A stretch of DNA of 64,000 bases, taken from contig NZ_CP073318.1 in assembly GCF_018263855.1 (NCBI RefSeq), forward strand, positions 6,138,001 to 6,202,000, given 5' to 3'. Numbering within the stretch: position 1 is the first letter of the stretch; each line of letters starts with the position of its first letter. Source of the stretch: Kutzneria sp. CA-103260 (lineage in GTDB: Bacteria > Actinomycetota > Actinomycetes > Mycobacteriales > Pseudonocardiaceae). The notes under the pieces are model-generated. The model searched no databases, was not told the DNA's origin, and saw only the letters and a list, made by a program, of their open reading frames with translations. Shown one piece after another: positions 15,978-23,289 of the stretch. The position numbers were made by a program, and so were the translations under genes.

Positions 15978-17486
15978 ATGGCCATGACGACGCTGCAAGA
16001 CTTCACCCTGAAGCTGCTCAGCGACCCCGCCGCGCTGACGCAGTTCGCGAGCAACCCCGAGGGTGTTCTGCAGTCCGCTGGCCTCGGCGACATCACCGCC
16101 GCCGATGTGCACGAGATCCTCCCGCTTGTCATGGACTACGCGCCGACCCACGTGGTCGAGGCGTTCGAGCAGACCGTCGCCGGCGCGGTGCCGGGCCTGC
16201 CGGCCGCCGGCGCCATCGACACCCTCCAGCAGCTGGCCCACCAGCTGACCGTCGCCCTCCCGGTCGACGCCCTCCCCGTCGGTGCTCTCCCGGTCGACGG
16301 CCTCACCTCGGCCCTGCCGGTGGACGGCCTGACCAGCGCCCTCCCGGTCGACGGTCTGACCGGTGCTCTCCCGGTGGACGGCCTGACCTCGGCTCTGCCG
16401 GTCGACGGTCTGACCGGTGCTCTCCCGGTGGACGGCCTGACCTCGGCTCTGCCGATCGACGGCCTGACCGGTGCTCTCCCGGTCGACGGCCTCACCTCGG
16501 CCCTGCCGGTCGACGGCCTCACGGGCGCCCTGCCCGTGGACGGCCTGGCCGGCGCGCTGCCGGTGGACGGCGTCGAGCGCGCCCTCCCGGTCGACGGCCT
16601 CACCGGTGCACTCCCCGTCGACGGCCTCACCTCGGCTCTCCCGGTCGACGGCCTCACGGGCGCGCTGCCGGTGGACGGCCTGACCTCGGCTCTGCCGGTC
16701 GACGGCCTGACCGGTGCCCTGCCGGTCGGCGCTCTGCCGGTCGCCGGCCTGCCCACCCTGCCCAACCTGCCGCTGGACGGCCTCACCGGCGCCGTTCCGG
16801 CCGTGCCGGGCCTGTCCGCCCTGACCGACCCGACCGCGCTGGTCGACGAGGTCCGCGGCGCGGCCGCCAACCCGGCCCGCTCCCTGGACCAGGTCCAGCA
16901 GCTGGCCTCTCAGGTGCCGGTCGTCGCCCAAGGCGGCATCCCGGCCGTTCCGACCGCCGAGACCCTGGTCGGCACCGTCACCAACGTGGCCGCCACCGCG
17001 GGCGCCGACGTGACCCGGACGCTGGACACCACCACCCACACCGTGGCCGGCGCCACGGCCAACGTGCCGGTGGCCGGCAAGATCGTGGCCGACGCCAGCG
17101 GTCACGTGAACTCCGCGGTGCACGCGGTGGACGTGGACGGCCTGACCAAGACCGTGGCCGGCACGGCCAACCACATCACCGACATCACCAAGATCGCCGC
17201 CAGCGACCCGATCCACGTCGTCACCAGCATCGCGCACGACCCGATCAGCGCGGTGACCAGCGTCGCCAACGTGTCGCACACCCTGGACACCGTCAACACG
17301 GTGGCCAACACGGTGCACGGCGACCAGGTGCTGCAGCACGTGACCACCGGCGTCGACGCCACGGTCAAGGACATCAACATCGGCAACGACAACCACATCG
17401 GCGACATCGGCAACGTGAACCTGGGCGGCGTGCACGTCGACGACGTGACCCACAACCTCGACGTCACCCACCTGCCCGGCTTCTGA
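15978..17486 (+). CDS. iniB: IniB-like protein with 16 tandem nonapeptide repeats
   Basis: A 502-residue protein. The N-terminal 60 residues (LQDFTLKLLSDP, GVLQSAGLGDIT, HEILPLVMDY) match the small helical domain of mycobacterial IniB, and the C terminus ends HLPGF, close to the IniB ending. Residues 103-246 are 16 copies of ALPVDGLT followed by S or G. After them comes a valine- and alanine-rich region, then an IGNDNHIGDIGNVNLGG stretch. IniB is known as an abundant repeat protein induced by cell-wall inhibitors in mycobacteria; its function is unsettled. There is no Sec signal peptide. AGGAG lies nine bases before the ATG. A strong hairpin follows the gene, so iniB is probably expressed more than the GTPase genes downstream. 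Confidence 0.85.
   Translation: MAMTTLQDFTLKLLSDPAALTQFASNPEGVLQSAGLGDITAADVHEILPLVMDYAPTHVVEAFEQTVAGAVPGLPAAGAIDTLQQLAHQLTVALPVDALPVGALPVDGLTSALPVDGLTSALPVDGLTGALPVDGLTSALPVDGLTGALPVDGLTSALPIDGLTGALPVDGLTSALPVDGLTGALPVDGLAGALPVDGVERALPVDGLTGALPVDGLTSALPVDGLTGALPVDGLTSALPVDGLTGALPVGALPVAGLPTLPNLPLDGLTGAVPAVPGLSALTDPTALVDEVRGAAANPARSLDQVQQLASQVPVVAQGGIPAVPTAETLVGTVTNVAATAGADVTRTLDTTTHTVAGATANVPVAGKIVADASGHVNSAVHAVDVDGLTKTVAGTANHITDITKIAASDPIHVVTSIAHDPISAVTSVANVSHTLDTVNTVANTVHGDQVLQHVTTGVDATVKDINIGNDNHIGDIGNVNLGGVHVDDVTHNLDVTHLPGF
16284..16715 (+). repeat. 16 x 27-bp tandem coding repeat in iniB
   Basis: Sixteen in-frame units encode ALPVDGLT(S/G), with variants ALPIDGLTG, ALPVDGLAG and ALPVDGVER. 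S-ending and G-ending units tend to alternate. Synonymous codons differ between units (CTC/CTG, GTC/GTG, GGT/GGC), so the peptide is kept while the DNA has drifted. This means the array is old, not a fresh expansion. It may still vary in copy number between strains. Confidence 0.95.
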
Positions 17487-17517
17487 TCGCCACTGCTCCG
17501 AACGCCGGCGACTGACT

Positions 17518-17556
17518 CCAGGCCGGGCCCGCTCCCTCAGCGTGGGCCCGGCCTGG
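17518..17556 (+). terminator. Strong hairpin after iniB
   Basis: CCAGGCCGGGCCC (17518-17530) and GGGCCCGGCCTGG (17544-17556) are perfect 13-bp arms with a 13-base loop, 31 bp after the iniB stop and 41 bp before the GTPase start. It is a likely intrinsic or attenuating terminator that sets different levels for iniB and the two GTPase genes. Confidence 0.75.
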
Positions 17557-17560
17557 TGTG

Positions 17561-17599
17561 CATCACCCGATCGGAGAGGACACAATCTTTCGGGTGATG
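17561..17599 (+). promoter_or_regulatory. Inverted repeat that covers the GTPase start codon
   Basis: CATCACCCGA (17561-17570) pairs perfectly with TCGGGTGATG (17590-17599). The second arm contains the preferred ATG (17597-17599), and the loop holds GGAGAGGA (17573-17580), the only nearby ribosome-site candidate. In RNA the stem would hide the start codon; in DNA it would be a spaced operator. Either reading suggests separate control of the GTPase pair. Confidence 0.45.
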
Positions 17600-19348
17600 A
17601 CCATGACGGCCCTCGATGTGATCGACGAGGCGCTCCGGCAGCCGGCCATCGGCCGCCGGCGCGACCTGACCAGCAGGCTCAGCCGCCTGCGGGGCAGACT
17701 CGCCGACCCGGCGATCCGGGTCGTCGTGGTCGGTGGGCTCAAGCAGGGCAAGAGCCACCTGGTCAACGCGCTGCTGGGCGTGTCGATCTGCCCGGTGCAC
17801 GACGACGTGGCCAGCGCCGCCCCCGCGGTCATCCGGCACGCCGAGCAGCCCTGGGCGGCGGTGGTGCGGCCCGGGCAGCAGCGGCTGGAAGCCGTGGCGA
17901 TGGAGCAGGTCGCGCAGGAGATCAGCGCCGGCGGGGTGGTCCGGGCCGAGGTCGGGGTGCCCCGGGCCGTCCTGTCCGGCGGACTGGTCATCGTGGACAC
18001 ACCGGGCGTGGACGGCCTGCGGTCCGAGCACACCAGTCGCACGCTGGCCGAGCTGGCCGAGGCCGACGCAGTGCTGGCGGTGACCGACGCGCTGACCGAG
18101 TTCTCCCCCACCGAGCTGCAGTTCCTGCGGTTCGCCACCACCATCTGCCCCAACGTGCTGGGCGTGGTGACCAAGACGGACCTGAGCCCGCGCTGGCGGT
18201 CGCACCTGGAGCGCAACCGGATGCTGATCGCCGAGGCCGGGCTGGCCATCCCGCTGGTGGCGGTGTCCTCGGTGCTGCGCGAGCGCGCGTTGTCCACCGG
18301 CAGCACCGATGTCAACGCCGAATCCGGTTTTCCCGCCCTGGTGGGATATCTGGAGAACACGGTCAAGGCGCAGGCCGGCCTGCTGGCCCGGCGGTCGGCC
18401 TCGGAGGCGATCCTGGCCGTGACCGAGCAGGTGTCGCTGGGGCTGCGGGCCGAACTGTCCACCCAGGACCCGTCCTCGCTGGCCGGGCTGGAGGACGCCC
18501 AGCGCGCGGCCGAGCTGCTGCGCCGGCAGTCCGCGCGCTGGCAGAACATGCTGATGGACGGCATGGCCGACCTGATGTCCGATGTGGACCACGATCTGCG
18601 CGAGCGGACCCGGATCATCCTGCGGCACACCGACCAGGCCTTCGACAAGGCCGACCCGGCCAAGACCTGGGACCAGTTCTGCGACTGGCTGGCCGACAAG
18701 CTGACCGACGCCGTGCTGCGCAACTACGACTGGACCGTGGAGCGCACCCACTGGCTGGCCCAGCGGCTGGCCGAGCAGTTCGACGAGGAGAGCCGCGGCA
18801 CCCTGCCGGAACTGGGTTTCCGCGATCCGGCCTCGGTGCTGGAGCGGATGGGCGGGCTGCTCACCCCGGACCTGGCCCCGCCGGGCATCGCCAACAAGGT
18901 GATCACCGGCCTGCGCGGCTCGTACAGCGGCATGCTGATGTTCGGCCTGCTGACGAGTTTGATGGGCATGCCGCTGGTCAACTTCGTGTCCGTAGGCGCG
19001 GGTGCGGTGATGGGTGCGAAGACGTTGAAGGAAGAGCGGGACGCGCAGCTCAAACGGCGGCAGGCGGTGGCCAAGACAGCCGTACAGCGGCACGTCGACG
19101 AGCTGGTGTTCCAGGTGGGCAAGCACAGTCGGGACGCGCTGCGGCAGGTGCAGCGGCGGCTTCGGGAGCACTTCACCGAGCAGGCCGAGCAGTTGCAGGA
19201 CGCGCTGAGCGATTCCATCCGGCGGGCCCGCGAGCTGGCCACGGCCGACATCCAGGCCCGCAACCAGCGCAACCAGACCATCACCGAGGAGATCAACACG
19301 TTGGTGGCGCTCCGGCAGCGCGCCCAGGCCCTGGCGCTGACCTCGTGA
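17597..19348 (+). CDS. iniA: IniA-like dynamin-family GTPase
   Basis: A 583-residue bacterial dynamin-like protein. The GTPase domain has P-loop GGLKQGKSH at 46-54, switch residues in the DDVASAAPAV region, G3 DTPGVDG and G4 TKTD. Long helices form the stalk. A glycine-rich hydrophobic region (MLMFGLLTSLMGMPLVNFVSVGAGAVMGA) is the probable membrane-inserting part. Mycobacterial IniA deforms and cuts membranes and contributes to tolerance of cell-wall drugs; that function is family knowledge. I start at ATG 17597. A GTG at 17594 is also possible because the Shine-Dalgarno sequence is unusually far upstream. The downstream GTPase overlaps it by 4 bp. Confidence 0.87.
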   Translation: MTMTALDVIDEALRQPAIGRRRDLTSRLSRLRGRLADPAIRVVVVGGLKQGKSHLVNALLGVSICPVHDDVASAAPAVIRHAEQPWAAVVRPGQQRLEAVAMEQVAQEISAGGVVRAEVGVPRAVLSGGLVIVDTPGVDGLRSEHTSRTLAELAEADAVLAVTDALTEFSPTELQFLRFATTICPNVLGVVTKTDLSPRWRSHLERNRMLIAEAGLAIPLVAVSSVLRERALSTGSTDVNAESGFPALVGYLENTVKAQAGLLARRSASEAILAVTEQVSLGLRAELSTQDPSSLAGLEDAQRAAELLRRQSARWQNMLMDGMADLMSDVDHDLRERTRIILRHTDQAFDKADPAKTWDQFCDWLADKLTDAVLRNYDWTVERTHWLAQRLAEQFDEESRGTLPELGFRDPASVLERMGGLLTPDLAPPGIANKVITGLRGSYSGMLMFGLLTSLMGMPLVNFVSVGAGAVMGAKTLKEERDAQLKRRQAVAKTAVQRHVDELVFQVGKHSRDALRQVQRRLREHFTEQAEQLQDALSDSIRRARELATADIQARNQRNQTITEEINTLVALRQRAQALALTS

Positions 19349-20505
19349 TCACCCAGGAGGTGCTCACCGAGGACGCCCGGGCCATGCTGGAGTGGGCGCT
19401 GCGGCTCTACCGCGCCAGCCCCAAGGCGGTGAACTTCCTCACCCAACAGAGGCAGCTGTTCGACGAGCCGCTGCGGGTCGGCGTCACCGGCCGGGCCAAG
19501 GCCGGCAAGTCCACCCTGCTGGACGCCCTGGACGAGGAGGACTTCGTCGAGGGGCACACGTCCGATGTGGACGCCGTGCTGCACCTGACCGGGCCGGTGC
19601 GGGCCGAGGACCGCCAGGCCCTGCAAGGCAATCCGCTGCCGGTGAACACGATCGTCGTGCTGTCGCGGGCCGATGAGCTCGGCGGCGGCCGGGTGGACGC
19701 GATGACGTCGGCCAAGATGGTCGCCCGCCGGCTGCGCGCCGAGCCCGAGCTGGGCGAGCTGTGCCAGGATGTCGTTGCCGTGGACGGACTTCTGGCCGTC
19801 GCGGGCCGGACCCTGACCGACGACGAGTTCGACGCCCTGGCCGCGCTGGCCGCCCTGCCGCGCGAGGAGCTGGACGAGCTCGTGCTGTCCACGGACCGGT
19901 TCCTGAACCCGTCGCTGGAAGATGTGGTGCTGCGGCAGGGTTTGCTGGAGCGGCTGGGCCTGTTCGGCGTGCGCCTGTCCACCACGCTGGTGCGCCGCGG
20001 CTACGGCGATCCCAGCCGGCTGGCCGCGGAACTGGTGCAGCGCAGCGGTTTGAACGACCTGCGGCTGGCCGTCCAGCTCCACTTCACCGAGCGGGCTCCG
20101 GTGCTCAAGGCCCGGTCCGCGCTGGTCGCCGTGGAGACGGTGCTGCGGGCCGAGCCCCGCCCCGACGCGCGTGGCCTGCACGCCGAGGTCGAGCGGATCC
20201 AGGTCACCACCCAGGACTTCCGGGAGCTACGGCTGCTGGCCGCGTTGCAGACCGGCCGGGTCGCGCTGCCCAGCGAGATCACCGCCGAGGCCGAGCGACT
20301 GCTGGGCCGCGGCGGCACCAGCCCGGCCAGCCGCCTCGGTTTCGGCCTCGACGATGACCAGGACCTTCTTCAGCTGGCGCTGAGCGTGCTGGACCGCTGG
20401 CAGGCCTACGCCTCCAACCCGGTCTGGCGCCGCGCCCAGACCGACGCCGCCAAGACCGTGGTCCGCACCTGCGAAGGCATCATCGACACCCTCGCCCGCC
20501 ACTGA
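19345..20505 (+). CDS. iniC: IniC-like dynamin-family protein with a missing switch region
   Basis: A 386-residue protein translated from a GTG that overlaps the iniA stop (GTGA). The P-loop GRAKAGKSTLLDAL is intact, and the G4-region LSRADELGGGR matches IniC-type GTPases. Between them only a few residues separate STLLDAL from TSDVDAVLHL. In IniC-type proteins about 100 residues carrying switch I and the G3 DTPG motif lie there. Total length is also about 105 residues below the roughly 490 of mycobacterial IniC. The reading frame is open throughout, so this looks like a clean in-frame deletion or a diverged subfamily. Such a protein might bind nucleotide but is unlikely to hydrolyse GTP normally, and may act as a partner of the IniA-like protein. 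Confidence 0.82.
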   Translation: MITQEVLTEDARAMLEWALRLYRASPKAVNFLTQQRQLFDEPLRVGVTGRAKAGKSTLLDALDEEDFVEGHTSDVDAVLHLTGPVRAEDRQALQGNPLPVNTIVVLSRADELGGGRVDAMTSAKMVARRLRAEPELGELCQDVVAVDGLLAVAGRTLTDDEFDALAALAALPREELDELVLSTDRFLNPSLEDVVLRQGLLERLGLFGVRLSTTLVRRGYGDPSRLAAELVQRSGLNDLRLAVQLHFTERAPVLKARSALVAVETVLRAEPRPDARGLHAEVERIQVTTQDFRELRLLAALQTGRVALPSEITAEAERLLGRGGTSPASRLGFGLDDDQDLLQLALSVLDRWQAYASNPVWRRAQTDAAKTVVRTCEGIIDTLARH

Positions 20506-20511
20506 CACCCC

Positions 20512-20582
20512 CGCGAGTCACGCTCTCAGACACACCGAAACGCGGGTTTCAGTCATCCGCCTGAAACCCGCGTTTCGGTGTG
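20512..20582. terminator. Hairpin terminator with one arm resembling the 76-bp repeat
   Basis: A perfect 22-bp stem (20531-20552 with 20561-20582, loop TCATCCGC) lies between the convergent iniC-like and TetR genes. It is preceded by CGCGAGTCACGCTCTCAG (20512-20529), which matches the left edge of the 76-bp element at 62537 in 17 of 18 positions; the core is different. The TetR stop codon lies inside the left arm, so the right arm, the loop and the top of the left arm encode the last TetR residues. Confidence 0.8.
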
Positions 20583-21199
20583 CCGCTGTGCTTGTGCCGC
20601 GCGTTCCGCGCGGGGGTTCCACAGTGGAGTTCGAGCAGGGGGAGGACTATGTCGTCGATGATCTCGGTGATGGCCAGGTCGTCGACGAGCACCCCGTAGA
20701 GCATGGCCTCGGTGCGGAGCAGGTCGAACGGCAGGCGGAGGACGCGGTCGCTGATCTGGTCGGTGCGCAGCTCGCCGCGCTGGACGGCCCGGGTGAGCAG
20801 GGGGCGGATCAGCTCGACGACCTCGCCTTGGCGGAGGCGGCTGCGCAGCTCGGCGAACACCTCGGGGTCGCGGAAGGTCTCGGTGATGAGGCCGGGCAAG
20901 GTGTCGCCGGGCATGCGGCGGTAGCGGCGGATGCCACGGCCGACGACTTCGAGCAGGTCCCCGCGCAGCGAACCGGTGTCGATGTCCTCGTCCTTGAGCG
21001 GCAGGTTGTGGGCGAGCGCGGCGATCACCAGCTTGGCCCGGGTCGGCCAGCGGCGATAGATCACCGGCTTGCTGGTGCCGGCCCGGGCGGCCACGTTCTC
21101 CATGGTCAGCTTGGGGTAGCCGACCTCGAGCAGCTCCGCCCACGCGGCGGTGAGCAGCGCGTGTTCCAGTTCCTCGCCGCGTCGCCGCGCGCCGGTCAT
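20549..21199 (-). CDS. TetR/AcrR-family transcriptional regulator
   Basis: A 216-residue repressor-type protein. The N-terminal helix-turn-helix is standard (TMENVAARAGTSKPVIYRRW, about residues 31-50), and the C-terminal ligand-binding domain is helical. It diverges from the P450 gene with about 95 bp between starts, so control of the P450 and of itself is the simplest model. The last residues (GTPKRGFQADD) are encoded by the terminator hairpin at 20531-20582 and are probably dispensable. Start ATG at 21197-21199. Confidence 0.88.
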   Translation of the reverse strand: MTGARRRGEELEHALLTAAWAELLEVGYPKLTMENVAARAGTSKPVIYRRWPTRAKLVIAALAHNLPLKDEDIDTGSLRGDLLEVVGRGIRRYRRMPGDTLPGLITETFRDPEVFAELRSRLRQGEVVELIRPLLTRAVQRGELRTDQISDRVLRLPFDLLRTEAMLYGVLVDDLAITEIIDDIVLPLLELHCGTPARNARHKHSGTPKRGFQADD

Positions 21200-21213
21200 G
21201 GGACTCCCGATTA

Positions 21214-21274
21214 GATCCGTTGCGTTTCTTGTCCGGGGAGTCTAGCCTCGAAATGAAGATACGATCCGTTTCTT
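21214..21274. promoter_or_regulatory. Direct repeat between TetR and P450 genes
   Basis: GATCCGTT followed by TTTCTT occurs at 21214-21230 (with GCG inserted) and again, contiguous, at 21263-21274. Both lie in the divergent intergenic region. They are candidate TetR-binding half-sites, although TetR operators are more often inverted repeats. Confidence 0.35.
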
Positions 21275-21294
21275 ACAGTGGTGGGGGACTGCTC

Positions 21295-22461
21295 ATGACC
21301 GACACCATCCCAGACCTCCCGGTGACCCGCAGCTGCCCGTTCGACCCGCCGGACGGGGCCGCCGAGCAGCGCGAACGCGGCCCAGTGGCCCAGGTCCGAC
21401 TGCCCGACGACAGCACCGCGTGGCTGGTCACCGGCCACGCCGAGGCCCGCGCGCTGCTGGCCGACCCGCGCGTGTCGTCCGACCGGGGCCGGCCCGGCTT
21501 CCCGGTGCCGGTGGCGGCACTGGCCCGCAACCGGCCGACCAACATGAACGCCACGCTGATCGCCAACGACCCGCCGGTGCACACTCGGCTGCGGCGCATG
21601 GTGATCCCGTCCTTCACGGTGCGCAAGATCGCCGCGCTCAAGCCCAAGATCGAACGCATCGTCACCGAGCGGCTGGACGCGATGATCGCCGCCGGGCCGC
21701 CGGCCGACCTGCTGGCCGACTTCGCGCTGCCGGTGCCGTCCACGGTGATCTGCGAGCTGCTGGGCGTGCCCTACTCCGACCACGAGTTCTTCGAGGAGCA
21801 GTCCCGCCGCCGGCTCGACGCCGACGGCGACGCCATCCTCAAGCTCATCACGTACCTGCACGACCTGGTGGCCAAGAAGATCGAGAACCCGGGCGAGGGC
21901 CTGCTCGACGACCTGATCGCCGAGCAACTGGCCGAGGGCCGCCTGGACCACGACGAGCTGGCCACCATGGGCATGGTGATGCTGATCGCCGGCCACGACA
22001 CCACCGCCAACATGATCTCGCTGGGCACCATGCTGCTGCTCAGCAACCCGGACCAGCTGGCCAAGGTGCGGGCCGACGAGGCGGCGGTCCCGGCCGCCGT
22101 CGAGGAGCTGCTGCGCTACCTGACGATCGCCGGCACGCTGACCCGGCAGGCCACCGAGGACATCGAGCTCGGCGACGTGACGATCAAGGCCGGCGACGGC
22201 GTGCTGGTGGCCAGCGCCATCGCCAACCGGGAGGAGTCCGACGAGCTGGACGTGGAGCACCCGATGCGCCACCACCTGGCCTTCGGCTTCGGCATCCACC
22301 AGTGCCTCGGCCAGAACCTGGCCCGCGCCGAGCTGGAGATCGCCTTCACCCAGCTGTTCCGACGCATTCCGACACTGCGCCTGGCCGTGCCGGTGGACGA
22401 GGTGCCGCGCCGGCCGATGGCCCTGCTGTCCGGGGTCACGGAGCTGCCGGTCACCTGGTGA
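21295..22461 (+). CDS. Cytochrome P450
   Basis: A 388-residue class I bacterial P450 monooxygenase that would need ferredoxin and reductase from elsewhere. The I-helix motif AGHDTTAN, the K-helix ExxR (EELLR) and the heme-binding loop FGFGIHQCLGQ with its cysteine ligand are all present. The stretch before the heme loop (ANREESDELDVEHP) is about 5-7 residues shorter than usual, so a small deletion between the meander and the heme loop is possible. I start at ATG 21295 after a purine-rich GGTGGGGGA; upstream in-frame starts add sequence unlike P450s. The substrate is unknown. Divergent TetR control suggests inducible oxidation of a xenobiotic or metabolite. Confidence 0.92.
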   Translation: MTDTIPDLPVTRSCPFDPPDGAAEQRERGPVAQVRLPDDSTAWLVTGHAEARALLADPRVSSDRGRPGFPVPVAALARNRPTNMNATLIANDPPVHTRLRRMVIPSFTVRKIAALKPKIERIVTERLDAMIAAGPPADLLADFALPVPSTVICELLGVPYSDHEFFEEQSRRRLDADGDAILKLITYLHDLVAKKIENPGEGLLDDLIAEQLAEGRLDHDELATMGMVMLIAGHDTTANMISLGTMLLLSNPDQLAKVRADEAAVPAAVEELLRYLTIAGTLTRQATEDIELGDVTIKAGDGVLVASAIANREESDELDVEHPMRHHLAFGFGIHQCLGQNLARAELEIAFTQLFRRIPTLRLAVPVDEVPRRPMALLSGVTELPVTW

Positions 22462-22467
22462 CGGTAC

Positions 22468-22530
22468 TTGAAATTTGAACAACCTCCCGCCTATCCTGTT
22501 GAATGTTCAACGAACTAGGCGGGAGGTTGT
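22468..22530 (+). promoter_or_regulatory. Promoter overlapped by a long inverted repeat, upstream of the LigB-type dioxygenase
   Basis: TTGAAA (22468-22473) and TATCCT (22492-22497) are -35 and -10 candidates 18 bp apart. ACAACCTCCCGCCTA (22479-22493) is an exact inverted match to TAGGCGGGAGGTTGT (22516-22530). Between them GTTGAA and TTCAAC form an inner inverted pair (22498-22511). The left arm covers the promoter spacer, and the right arm includes the ribosome site GGGAGG. This looks like a two-level operator. Confidence 0.6.
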
Positions 22531-22533
22531 CCC

Positions 22534-23286
22534 ATGCGTCTGCCCACCCTGTACCTCAGCCACGGCGCGCCGCCGCTGGCCGACGACCGGCTGTGGACCG
22601 GCCAGCTGGCGTCGTGGTCGAAGGATCTGCCCAGGCCCGAGGCGATCCTGATGGTCTCGGCGCACTGGGAGGAGGCGCCGCTGAGCCTGTCGGCCACCAC
22701 CACCGTGCCGCTGGTCTACGACTTCTGGGGTTTCCCGCAGCACTACTACGAAGTCCAGTACGCCGCCCCCGGCGCGCCGGCGCTGGCCAACCGGGTCCGG
22801 CAGCTGCTCGGCGGGCAGGTGCACGACGTCCCCGAGCGCGGCCTGGACCACGGCGCTTACGTGCCGCTGGTGGAGATGTACCCGGACGCCGACGTGCCGG
22901 TGCTCCAGATGTCCATGCCCACACTGGATCCCGGGCAGCTGATGGAGATCGGCCGCAAGCTCGCGCCGCTGCGCGACGAGGGCGTGCTGATCGTCGGCAG
23001 CGGCTTCTTCACGCACAACCTGCGGGCGCTACAGGCCGCCGGCACGCCGACGTGGTCGGCGGAGTTCGACGACTGGGGCCACCGCGCGCTGGACAGCGGC
23101 GACCTTGACTCGTTGCTGGACTTCGAGCACAAGGCCCCGGCCGGCCGGCTCGCGCACCCGCGCACCGAGCACTTCGCACCGCTGTTCGTCACGCTCGGCG
23201 CGGGCGAGGACGAATTGACCACGCAGCGCACGGTGATCGACGGCTTCTGGCACGGCCTGGCCAAGCGCTCGATCCAGATCGGCTGA
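22534..23286 (+). CDS. LigB-type extradiol dioxygenase, 4,5-DOPA dioxygenase family
   Basis: A 250-residue class III extradiol ring-cleavage enzyme of the DODA/YgiD family, which opens catechols such as L-DOPA with a metal held by histidines. Likely ligands are visible in YLSHGAPP, VSAHWEE, GLDHGAYVPL and GSGFFTHNL. Length matches the family (about 255). GGGAGG lies before the ATG. It follows the P450 gene by 72 bp on the same strand but has its own promoter and operator-like inverted repeat. It is distinct from the HpaD-type dioxygenase at 54542. The natural substrate is not evident. Confidence 0.88.
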   Translation: MRLPTLYLSHGAPPLADDRLWTGQLASWSKDLPRPEAILMVSAHWEEAPLSLSATTTVPLVYDFWGFPQHYYEVQYAAPGAPALANRVRQLLGGQVHDVPERGLDHGAYVPLVEMYPDADVPVLQMSMPTLDPGQLMEIGRKLAPLRDEGVLIVGSGFFTHNLRALQAAGTPTWSAEFDDWGHRALDSGDLDSLLDFEHKAPAGRLAHPRTEHFAPLFVTLGAGEDELTTQRTVIDGFWHGLAKRSIQIG

Positions 23287-23289
23287 CCC

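Noticed and set aside
16250..16720. CRISPR-like direct repeats
   Set aside because: The 27-bp units have no spacers, keep reading frame and encode a repeated peptide in iniB.
17542..20505. A single 987-codon open frame across the IniA and IniC region
   Set aside because: Only its 3' third is real (the IniC-like protein). The first two thirds are an arginine- and glycine-rich shadow of the IniA-like frame; the true IniC-like start is the GTG overlapping the iniA stop.
22534..23286. Assignment of this LigB enzyme as HpaD
   Set aside because: It is shorter, has the DODA/YgiD motif pattern and its own operator; the HpaD-type enzyme is at 54542 within an hpa operon.
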